From: Aequorivita sp. HC6-5
GTDB taxonomy: Bacteria > Bacteroidota > Bacteroidia > Flavobacteriales > Flavobacteriaceae
Assembly (NCBI GenBank): GCA_905182755.1
Contig: CAJJCS010000003.1
Location: 1-64,000 of the forward strand
Direction of reading: 5' to 3'
Length of the DNA: 64,000 bases
The notes under the pieces were generated by a model, which did no database searches, had not been told where the DNA came from, and saw nothing but the letters and a program-made list of their open reading frames with translations. This document shows, piece after piece, positions 21,266-29,854 of this stretch (positions are counted from its first letter, which is position 1; every line of letters starts with the position of its first letter). The position numbers were made by a program, and so were the translations under genes.

Positions 21266-21646
21266 TTATAAACTAGCAATCATCGAGATTTCTACATTTA
21301 CAAACTTGGGCAAGTTTGCAACCTCTACCGTCTCTCTTGCTGGCGCTGTTGCTTCATTAAAATAAGTAGCATATACCTTATTAATAGCTGCAAAGTTATG
21401 CATGTCACTTACAAAAATACTTGCCTTTATTACGTGCTCAAAATTCATGCCCGCTGCCTGTAGAACCGCTCTTAGATTCTCCATCACAAGACTTGTCTCT
21501 GCTTTTATATCTTCTATCTCCAAATCACCTGTTGCTGGATTAATTGCTATTTGTCCTGAGGTGTACAGCATGTTTCCAAATTGTATGGCTTGGCTGTAAG
21601 GGCCAATAGGAGCAGGAGCTTTGTCTGTGTGAATTATTTTTTTCAT
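21266..21646 (-). CDS. RidA family enamine/imine deaminase
   Basis: KAPAPIGPYSQAIQFGNMLYTSGQIAINPATGDL. Confidence 0.95.
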   Translation of the reverse strand: MKKIIHTDKAPAPIGPYSQAIQFGNMLYTSGQIAINPATGDLEIEDIKAETSLVMENLRAVLQAAGMNFEHVIKASIFVSDMHNFAAINKVYATYFNEATAPARETVEVANLPKFVNVEISMIASL

Positions 21647-21682
21647 AATTTTTGTATTGTCAGTGTATAGCTTTACACGATG

Positions 21683-24415
21683 TTATAGCTGTCTGTCTGA
21701 TTCTCTACGTTTGTCGTACTTTATATCACTAAGAACGCTAGATTTAATACCAATAAAAAAGTACCATGAGGTGTTTACAGAACCAATAGGAGTCCAGTTA
21801 AAGCTCATTTTCCAGCTTTCCAAATCTCGTTGAAATCTAAACTGAGTTGTGGTAACCCCTTTGTTTTTAAAGTCATACCCTGAAGACATACCAACTTTCC
21901 AGCGTGGGCTTAATTCTAGATTAGAGCTAAACATCAATGATTGTGATGAGATTTCATTTTCTCGTTTTTGATTTCCGTAGGTAATAGTATACGCCATGCG
22001 TATATCCCAGGGTATGGTAAAGTTGTACCAATCTTTATTGGTTACCCTTTGGGTGTCCTGATTATCATCATCATCAAAGGTGTTATCTCCAAATCTTGTG
22101 GTATTGTCTCCAAAAAGATCATCTTGACGGCCTCCGTTTCTAAAGGTTTGGTCATCACTATCTTTGTCACTCTTTTTGTCTTTAAAATCTTTACTAGAAA
22201 AAGAGTAATTAAGGCTAATGTTAGCTCGCGTAAGTCTAAACAAACTCCCTCCGTTATCGATGTTAAATACATCGATACGTTGGTTATTGTTGTTAAGAGC
22301 GTAAGGATCTAGAGATCCACTAAAATTAACATCAAGTTTAGGGATAATAGGGATGGCACCAGAAACATTAACAGCGCTCCATTGCAGGGAGTCTCCTGCA
22401 ACATTGTAAGCGGTACCAAAATTTAAATTATTAAGAAGTATTCTTTTCTTTGGTTTTTGGGCCAGGGTGTCAGGGTCTCTAACCTTGGCCTCAAGGGTAT
22501 TGCTAATACCAATACCTATGTTGCTAGAAAAACGTTTCCCAGGAGCGCCAAAGAGTGTGTTTTCAAACCTTGAGTACTGGACTATTTCTTCGTTTATTTC
22601 CGGATCTGCGGTAACGGGTGCCACGTATTGATCATAGTACTGTTCAAAGCCAGGATTGATATTGTAAGATACAGAGGGTCTTACTACATGACGTATTTTT
22701 TGTATTCTACTATCCTTGTCACCAACATTAAAAGTTCCGTAGAGTGTGGTTCCCAGACTCATGTTGAAATTATATGTTCTAAAGCTATCAAAACCACTTA
22801 CAGTGTCTCTCGCAACTCCTCCATTACCTTGGTTTAGGCTTTGGTCATACCTTTGATTAAAGGTAGTGAAACTCCAAGTTTCTGTATAGGTTGTACTTGC
22901 AGAGGCGCTCAGATGATCTAGAATTTTAAAATTTGTGCTCAGCGGTATTCTATGCTGTACTCCAATAAGGGCATTGTCAAACATTTCAGACTTTAAAAAC
23001 AAGGAGTCTGTGGTTTGTATTCTGTTTTGAGCCGTTACATCATATTGAAAATTAATGTTCTGAATAATTCCTTTTTTTCTTCCATTTTTGGGAGCGAACG
23101 GAAATACCCTAGCCATGTTTGCATTTATATTTGGCAAGGATAGGTTGATCTTCTCGGTTTGCGTATTCTGCTGCAAATTTAGAGCTACAGAGGTGTTTAT
23201 CTGCGGTTCTCCTTCAAAAGTCTTAGAGTAACTCACAGAAGAGTTTAAGGTGTTTACAAGTGCACTAGAGTTGTTAAATTGGTTGATAGATTGCTGAAAA
23301 TAACGACTGCTACCAAAGTTAACTGATGCATTAAAGCGGGAGCTAGGACTTGATTTTTGATCCTGAGAGTGATTCCATTGTATGTTATAGGATGAACTTT
23401 GACTATAATCTGGGAACCCTCTATCACTGTTAACAAGGCTTTCATACCTCATGTTTATATTTCCACGAAACTTATATTTTAAAGCATAACTAGATTGTGC
23501 CCGAAGGCCATAACTACCATTGCTGTAATAGTCTCCAAGAAGGGTAAGGTCTACATAGTCTGAGAGGGCTAGGTAGTACCCACCATTTTGAAAGAAAAAA
23601 CCACGATTGTTGTTCTCTCCAATAGTTGGTATGATAAATCCAGATTGTCTGTCTTCCCCTAGAGGTAAAAAAGCAAAAGGAAGCCCAATAGGAGTGGGTA
23701 CATCTGCAATATACATGTTGGTGACACCTGTTATGATTTTCTTTTTTGGTACAAATTTGGCTCTTCTAGTGTAAAAGTAATATTCTGGATTGTCTATGTT
23801 TTTAGAGGTAGTAAACTTCACATTACTTAGGTATATAACAGAGTCATTTACTTTTTTTGTTGTTTTTGCGATGTATCTAAAGCTTTGTTCCTCACCTCTT
23901 GAGTTGTATACAAGTGCTTTCTCAGAGTTGTAATTGTATTTTATAGAATCTGGCTCTACTACATTTGCACCTTGTTTGAAAATTGGACGCTGGGTGTAGG
24001 CCCCTGCGCTATCAATTCCTTTTGCGTATACCTCATTGGTATTGTAATCTAGTACGATAAGTCCAGCGTCTATGCGTACATCACCATAAATAATATAGGC
24101 TTTATCATACATGTACACCTTGTTTGCTTTTTTATCTAGGTATACATATTGCTCCCCAAAGTACTCCACAATATCCGTGAATGCTTCTTTGGGTGGCTTT
24201 ATGGTGTCTACTTGTATGGTGTCTGTGGCGCGTTCATTGATTTGCTCAATACCGGGTTTGTTGATAGATAGGCTATCTTTTTGCTGTTGCTCATCGGCTT
24301 CAACCAAGGGAATCTTGGGCGCGTCTTTTGTAGGGATTTCTTGGCCAAATACAACTCCGCTACAGCATAGTAATACTGTGGATAAAATAATTAATAAATG
24401 CTGTTTATATGGCAC
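21683..24415 (-). CDS. LPS-assembly protein LptD-like outer membrane protein
   Basis: 910 aa, OstA/LptD-like N-terminus (VYLDKKANKVYMYDKAYIIYGDVRIDAGLIVLDYNTNEVYAKG), beta-barrel-like C-terminus. Confidence 0.85.
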   Translation of the reverse strand: MPYKQHLLIILSTVLLCCSGVVFGQEIPTKDAPKIPLVEADEQQQKDSLSINKPGIEQINERATDTIQVDTIKPPKEAFTDIVEYFGEQYVYLDKKANKVYMYDKAYIIYGDVRIDAGLIVLDYNTNEVYAKGIDSAGAYTQRPIFKQGANVVEPDSIKYNYNSEKALVYNSRGEEQSFRYIAKTTKKVNDSVIYLSNVKFTTSKNIDNPEYYFYTRRAKFVPKKKIITGVTNMYIADVPTPIGLPFAFLPLGEDRQSGFIIPTIGENNNRGFFFQNGGYYLALSDYVDLTLLGDYYSNGSYGLRAQSSYALKYKFRGNINMRYESLVNSDRGFPDYSQSSSYNIQWNHSQDQKSSPSSRFNASVNFGSSRYFQQSINQFNNSSALVNTLNSSVSYSKTFEGEPQINTSVALNLQQNTQTEKINLSLPNINANMARVFPFAPKNGRKKGIIQNINFQYDVTAQNRIQTTDSLFLKSEMFDNALIGVQHRIPLSTNFKILDHLSASASTTYTETWSFTTFNQRYDQSLNQGNGGVARDTVSGFDSFRTYNFNMSLGTTLYGTFNVGDKDSRIQKIRHVVRPSVSYNINPGFEQYYDQYVAPVTADPEINEEIVQYSRFENTLFGAPGKRFSSNIGIGISNTLEAKVRDPDTLAQKPKKRILLNNLNFGTAYNVAGDSLQWSAVNVSGAIPIIPKLDVNFSGSLDPYALNNNNQRIDVFNIDNGGSLFRLTRANISLNYSFSSKDFKDKKSDKDSDDQTFRNGGRQDDLFGDNTTRFGDNTFDDDDNQDTQRVTNKDWYNFTIPWDIRMAYTITYGNQKRENEISSQSLMFSSNLELSPRWKVGMSSGYDFKNKGVTTTQFRFQRDLESWKMSFNWTPIGSVNTSWYFFIGIKSSVLSDIKYDKRRESDRQL

Positions 24416-24529
24416 TCCTTGCAGGTATTATTTTGTATTTTGGCTTAGATTTTGATTCATCAAAATTAAGCATATTTTTTTGGCAACTCTGAAAAAAAAC
24501 AAATTTTAAAAATCAGCGTTTATACCTAT

Positions 24530-25654
24530 ATGAAAACCAAATTAGCATCCATTTTAGTACTGCTGCTTACATGCGCTTTGTTTGCTTCCTTTTCTGTAAT
24601 CAAAAATGATACCCAAAAACCCTTTGTTGTTGTTTTGGATGCTGGACATGGCGGTAAAGATTCAGGAAACATAGGCAATGGATTTGTTGAAAAAGACATT
24701 GTACTAGATGTTACACTACAAATTGGTAAGATTTTAGAAAAAGTTCCAGGTATTAAAGTAGTGTATACAAGAAAAACAGATGTATTAATTGATTTATACA
24801 GAAGAGGACCTATTGCAAATGAAGTTGATGCAGATATATTTGTATCTATACATTGTGATGCGTTTACCAATCAAGCATATGGCGTTGGCACATTTGTTAT
24901 GGGGGTTGATAAATCTGGGAAGAATTTAAATACAGCAAAAAAGGAGAATGAAGTAATTTTTCTAGAAGATAATTATGAAGAAAGATACGCCGGGTTTGAC
25001 CCAAACCGTCCAGAATCATTAATTGGTCTCACGCTCATGCAAGAAGAATACTTAGATCAAAGTATCACTCTTGCCGGTTTGATACAATCTAATATTGTAA
25101 ATAATTTAAAAAGAAAAGACAGAAGCGTTAGATCTGCTCCTTTTTGGGTTTTGCACAGCTCGTACATGCCCAGTGTTTTAGTTGAGCTAGGTTTTTTGAC
25201 CAATAACAAAGAAGGCCCATACGTGAATTCAAAAAAGGGGAGAAGAGAGTTGGCCACACAAGTAGCAAATGGTATTTTAATGTATAAAAAAAATATTGCA
25301 CTTGGAACCAGTAATGCCCAAAACCCTGTCATCACTCAAGATGAGGTAGATGCAGCTATTAAAGTTTCTCAGGAAAAAATATATGACGATATTATTTTTA
25401 AAGTACAGTTGGCTGCAGGGTCAAAAAAAATAGCAACCAAGGCCTATAACTTTAAGGGATTAAAGAATGTAGCTCGTGAAAAATTTGGAACCTTATATAA
25501 GTATTTCTATGGCAGCACATCAAACTACACAGAGATTCAGCTTTTAAAAACATTTGCCCAAGAAAAAGGGTACAGCTCTGCCTATGTAGTGGCCTTTAAA
25601 GATGGCCAGAAAGTTAAACTTTCAGAAGTACTAAACAAGGGCTCCAAAGAATAA
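24530..25654 (+). CDS. N-acetylmuramoyl-L-alanine amidase (Amidase_3)
   Basis: VVLDAGHGGKDSGNIGNGFVEKDIVLDVTLQIG...VSIHCDAF...VLVELGFLTNNKE. Confidence 0.95.
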   Translation: MKTKLASILVLLLTCALFASFSVIKNDTQKPFVVVLDAGHGGKDSGNIGNGFVEKDIVLDVTLQIGKILEKVPGIKVVYTRKTDVLIDLYRRGPIANEVDADIFVSIHCDAFTNQAYGVGTFVMGVDKSGKNLNTAKKENEVIFLEDNYEERYAGFDPNRPESLIGLTLMQEEYLDQSITLAGLIQSNIVNNLKRKDRSVRSAPFWVLHSSYMPSVLVELGFLTNNKEGPYVNSKKGRRELATQVANGILMYKKNIALGTSNAQNPVITQDEVDAAIKVSQEKIYDDIIFKVQLAAGSKKIATKAYNFKGLKNVAREKFGTLYKYFYGSTSNYTEIQLLKTFAQEKGYSSAYVVAFKDGQKVKLSEVLNKGSKE

Positions 25655-25693
25655 GAATTATTGTTAAATTTGTATAACTAAAACACACACCTT

Positions 25694-26647
25694 TTGAAAC
25701 GCTCCAGAGAAGTTAAAACCGCTTTACTAGCAATAGGAACAATTCTACTATTTATCTTTGGATATAGCTTTCTAAAGGGAAATAATTTACTAGATAAACA
25801 CAGAACATTTTTTGTAACCTATGACAATGTAGAAGGGCTTGCAACAGCATCTCCTGTTACCATTAATGGCCTTTTGGTTGGTAAGGTTACTGACATTGAT
25901 TTTTTAAACAACAAAGGGAAATTACTGGTCTCATTCACTATAAATGAGCCGGATTTTAAGTTTTCAAAAAATAGTTTGGTACGTATCTACAGCAGTGGTC
26001 TTTTAGGAGGTAAATCCTTAGGGCTCTATCCAGAGTATGACCTAGAAAATATGGCTGTTTCTGGAGACACTCTAGTTGGTAGTGTAGAAGATGACATGCT
26101 TGTGGCGGTAACCAAAGCCCTTGGCCCCCTAGAGGATAAAGTAAATAATACACTAACCACCTTAGATATACTTTTAAACTCTGTTACAGACTTACTGGAT
26201 CCTAAAACTCGCGCCAACCTTCAAGAGGCAATTGCTAATTTAAACACCACCATGGAATCTTTAAATGGCGCATCTAGTTCTTTAGATGGCCTTTTAAAAG
26301 AAAATTCAGGGAAGTTAGACCGCACCTTTACAAACCTTGATGAAATGTCTGCTAATTTTAATAGCCTTTCTGATTCTCTTTCAAAATTAGAGACAGGAAA
26401 ACTATTTTCAGAATTTCAAAACCTAGTTACACGCTTTGATACCATAGCTTCATCCCTAGAAAATGGACAGGGCAGTATGGGTAAGTTACTTACAGATGAG
26501 CAGTTGTATGAAAATTTAAAAGGTGCTTCCAAGCAACTAGAAGAATTGCTTGAAGATGTAAAACTAAATCCAAAGAGATACATCCATATATCTGTTTTTG
26601 GAAAAAACAACAAAGAGTACACAAAACCAGACAATCCTGAGAAATAG
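25694..26647 (+). CDS. MlaD/MCE family protein
   Basis: FVTYDNVEGLATASPVTINGLLVGKVTDIDF MCE domain. Confidence 0.9.
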   Translation: MKRSREVKTALLAIGTILLFIFGYSFLKGNNLLDKHRTFFVTYDNVEGLATASPVTINGLLVGKVTDIDFLNNKGKLLVSFTINEPDFKFSKNSLVRIYSSGLLGGKSLGLYPEYDLENMAVSGDTLVGSVEDDMLVAVTKALGPLEDKVNNTLTTLDILLNSVTDLLDPKTRANLQEAIANLNTTMESLNGASSSLDGLLKENSGKLDRTFTNLDEMSANFNSLSDSLSKLETGKLFSEFQNLVTRFDTIASSLENGQGSMGKLLTDEQLYENLKGASKQLEELLEDVKLNPKRYIHISVFGKNNKEYTKPDNPEK

Positions 26648-26650
26648 ACT

Positions 26651-27973
26651 ATGCAATACATACCTAATATTTTATTTTTTCTCCTACTAACAGCTGGAGT
26701 TGGTTACTTTACCAAGAATATACGGACTGTTATAAGAAATATTAAACTAGGAATTCCTGTGGCAATTAATGACCACAAAAAAGAGCGCTACGGCAATGTA
26801 GCCCGTATTGCTCTTGGGCAGTCAAAACTTTTGAAACGTCCTATCTCTGGGGCTTTGCATGCAATTGTTTACCTAGGTTTTATCATTATCAATATAGAAG
26901 TATTAGAGATTATTATAGATGGTCTTTTAGGAACCCACAGGATCTTTGCTTTTTTAGGTGGTTTTTATGACTTTTTAATTGGCACTTTTGAAATATTAGC
27001 TCTTTTGGTATTGGTGAGTGTTGTATTATTTTGGACACGAAGAAACGTACTTAAAATAAAACGTTTTTTATCTCCAGAGATGAAAGGTTGGCCCAAACAA
27101 GACGGAAACATTATTTTATATTTTGAAGTGGTATTGATGGGTTTGTTTTTGATTATGAACTCCTCAGATTATGCCCTTCAGCAAATGGGAGCAGCCCATT
27201 ATACTCAGGCAGGGTCTTATCCTGTTAGTTCTTTGTTTGCAGGTGTTTTTGATGCTATGAGTCAAAGCAGTTTGATTATAATAGAAAGATCTGCATGGTG
27301 GTTGCACATTACAGGAATTTTAATTTTCTTAAACTATTTATATTTTTCTAAACACTTACATATTTTACTGGCTTTCCCAAACGTTTATTTTGGAGCCGTC
27401 ACCCCAAAAGGACAATTTAAAAATAACCAGGCAGTTACTACTGAGGTTAAAATGATGATGGATCCTTCTGCAGATCCCTTTGCAGCACCTGCGCCAGATG
27501 CGCCGCCACCTGCCAAATTTGGAGCCAGTGATGTAATGGATCTTTCACAGGTACAACTCTTAAATGCATACACCTGTACAGAATGTGGAAGGTGTACCAG
27601 CGAGTGTCCTGCAAATCAAACGGGTAAAAAGTTGTCTCCCAGAAAAATCATGATGGATACCAGAGATCGTCTCCAAGAGGTGAGTAAAAATATGGATGCC
27701 AACGCAGGTGTTTTTGTGCCAGATGGCAAAGAACTTTTAAAAGATTATATCTCCACAGAGGAGCTATGGGCATGCACTACCTGTAATGCATGTGTAGAGG
27801 CCTGTCCTGTTAGTATAGACCCCTTGTCTATTATTATGGATATGCGTCAGTACCTAGTTATGGAACAATCTGCAGCTCCAACTGAACTCAATGGAACAAT
27901 GACTAATATAGAAAACAACGGTGCTCCATGGCCCTTTAACCAAATGGACCGTTTAAACTGGGCAAAAGAGTAA
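26651..27973 (+). CDS. Membrane-bound 4Fe-4S dicluster protein, HdrC/HdrD-like
   Basis: Multiple N-terminal TM segments; CTECGRCTSECPANQTG and CTTCNACVEACPVSIDP [4Fe-4S] motifs. Confidence 0.88.
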   Translation: MQYIPNILFFLLLTAGVGYFTKNIRTVIRNIKLGIPVAINDHKKERYGNVARIALGQSKLLKRPISGALHAIVYLGFIIINIEVLEIIIDGLLGTHRIFAFLGGFYDFLIGTFEILALLVLVSVVLFWTRRNVLKIKRFLSPEMKGWPKQDGNIILYFEVVLMGLFLIMNSSDYALQQMGAAHYTQAGSYPVSSLFAGVFDAMSQSSLIIIERSAWWLHITGILIFLNYLYFSKHLHILLAFPNVYFGAVTPKGQFKNNQAVTTEVKMMMDPSADPFAAPAPDAPPPAKFGASDVMDLSQVQLLNAYTCTECGRCTSECPANQTGKKLSPRKIMMDTRDRLQEVSKNMDANAGVFVPDGKELLKDYISTEELWACTTCNACVEACPVSIDPLSIIMDMRQYLVMEQSAAPTELNGTMTNIENNGAPWPFNQMDRLNWAKE

Positions 27974-27995
27974 TACACTTATAATTAATAAAAAA

Positions 27996-28487
27996 ATGAC
28001 ATCTAAAGACAGAACCATCAACGAATTAAGACAAGTTAAAGATAGCGTGTATAGAACGCCAATTAACAATGAGCCTTTACACACCATAAAAGATGCACAA
28101 GGTGAAAATGCAAGCCCAATATTACCAGCACATGTAAAAAATTATTTAATTGATATAGACGGTACCGTTACAGAAGATGTTCCAAACGAGGAGCCTGAGC
28201 GTATGGCAACTTGCCAGCCTTTTCCAGATGCTTTACAAACATTAAATAGTTGGTATGACCAAGGGCATATTATTTGTTTTTTCACTTCAAGAACAGAGGA
28301 GCATAGAGCTGTAACAACGGCATGGTTGCATGAGCATGGTTTTAAATTTCACTCTCTTTTAATGGGTAAACCCAGAGGCGGAAATTATCACTGGATTGAC
28401 AATCATCTAGTAAAAGCCACTAGATACAACGGTAAATTTACAGAATTGGTGCAAAAAGATGTCACCATTGAAGTATTTGAAGACTAA
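27996..28487 (+). CDS. HAD-like/LNS2-type phosphatase domain protein (often annotated phosphoheptose isomerase in relatives)
   Basis: LIDIDGTVTEDVPNEEPERMATCQPFPDALQTLNSWYDQGHIICFFTSRTEEHRAVTTAWLHEHGF, HAD DxDGT motif. Confidence 0.65.
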   Translation: MTSKDRTINELRQVKDSVYRTPINNEPLHTIKDAQGENASPILPAHVKNYLIDIDGTVTEDVPNEEPERMATCQPFPDALQTLNSWYDQGHIICFFTSRTEEHRAVTTAWLHEHGFKFHSLLMGKPRGGNYHWIDNHLVKATRYNGKFTELVQKDVTIEVFED

Positions 28488-28536
28488 AACATACCCCTGA
28501 AATTTTTGTATTTCAGCACACTATAAAATAATTACT

Positions 28537-29328
28537 ATGAGTGACTTATTAAAAGTACCAACAATGGCCGATTTCATGGCTCAAGGGAAACAACCTGAAG
28601 TCTTATTTTGGGTTGGTTGCGCTGGAAGTTTTGATGACAGAGCAAAAAAAATCACCAAAGCTTTTGTGAAATTATTAAACAATGCTGGTGTAGCATTTGC
28701 GGTATTAGGCACTGAAGAGAGTTGTACTGGAGATCCAGCAAAAAGAGCTGGTAATGAGTTTTTATTCCAGATGCAAGCAGCCACTAACATTGAGGTGCTT
28801 AATGCCTATGAGGTTCAAAAAATAGTTACAGCCTGTCCTCATTGTTTTAACACCATTAATAATGAATACCCACAACTAGGCGGAAATTATGAGGTAATGC
28901 ACCACACTCAGTTTTTAAAAACTTTGTTAAATGATGGCCGTTTAAAAGTGGAGGGCGGAAAATTTAAAGGTAAAAAAATCACCTTTCATGATCCTTGTTA
29001 TTTGGGGCGTGCCAATGGTGAGTATGAAGCGCCAAGAGATTTATTGCGTAAACTAGAAGTAGAACTTGTAGAGATGAAACGTTGTAAAACCAACGGACTT
29101 TGCTGCGGCGCTGGTGGCGCTCAAATGTTTAAAGAGCCAGAACCAGGATCTAAAGACATCAACGTAGAACGCACACAAGAGGCTGTAGACACAGGAGCAA
29201 GTATTGTGGCAACGGGGTGTCCATTTTGTAACACTATGATGACAGATGGCGTAAAGCACGAAGAAAAAGAAGAAAATGTACAGGTTATGGATGTAGCCGA
29301 AATGATAGCAAACGCCTCAGAGTTATAA
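28537..29328 (+). CDS. HdrB/GlpC-like Fe-S protein with CCG domains
   Basis: VGCAGSFDDRAKKI...ACPHCFNTINNEYP...NGLCCGAGGAQMF...GCPFCNTMMTDG. Confidence 0.9.
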   Translation: MSDLLKVPTMADFMAQGKQPEVLFWVGCAGSFDDRAKKITKAFVKLLNNAGVAFAVLGTEESCTGDPAKRAGNEFLFQMQAATNIEVLNAYEVQKIVTACPHCFNTINNEYPQLGGNYEVMHHTQFLKTLLNDGRLKVEGGKFKGKKITFHDPCYLGRANGEYEAPRDLLRKLEVELVEMKRCKTNGLCCGAGGAQMFKEPEPGSKDINVERTQEAVDTGASIVATGCPFCNTMMTDGVKHEEKEENVQVMDVAEMIANASEL

Positions 29329-29352
29329 CAAACATTATAGATAGTACAACCC

Positions 29353-29838
29353 ATGCTTATAGACTTTAACAATCTTCCAGATACCTCAAGAATATGGGTG
29401 TATCAATGTAATCGTAAATTCACGCCAGAGGAGCTGGAGTATATTCAGGCAAAGACGCGCTATTTTTTAACACAGTGGACTGCTCACGGCACTGAGCTTG
29501 AGGCTGGTTTTGAAATCAAGTACGATCGTTTTATTGTATTGGGTCTTAATCAAGAAAACGCCTCTGCATCTGGCTGTAGTATAGATGCCTCTGTTCATTT
29601 TATACAAGAATTGCAACAAAAAATGGATGTAGATTTACTAGATAAAATGGATGTAACTTACTATAATGGAGCATTTATAGCTCACAAAAGTTTGTTAGAT
29701 TTCAGGAAAATGGCAAAAAACAAATCTGTGTCTGCAAATACAGTTGTTTTTAACAATCTAGTTAATACAAAAGCAGAATACAAAGAAAATTGGGAGGTTG
29801 CCGCAAAAGATAGTTGGCACAGTCGCTTTTTAGCATAG
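29353..29838 (+). CDS. Conserved hypothetical protein (related proteins in flavobacteria are labelled ABC transporter ATPase)
   Basis: 161 aa intact ORF; no Walker motifs visible, so the ATPase label is unsupported. Confidence 0.65.
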   Translation: MLIDFNNLPDTSRIWVYQCNRKFTPEELEYIQAKTRYFLTQWTAHGTELEAGFEIKYDRFIVLGLNQENASASGCSIDASVHFIQELQQKMDVDLLDKMDVTYYNGAFIAHKSLLDFRKMAKNKSVSANTVVFNNLVNTKAEYKENWEVAAKDSWHSRFLA

Positions 29839-29854
29839 TTTTTGATACTTTTAA

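Noticed and set aside
29353-29838. ABC transporter ATPase label
   Set aside because: No Walker A, Walker B or signature motif is present in the 161-aa protein
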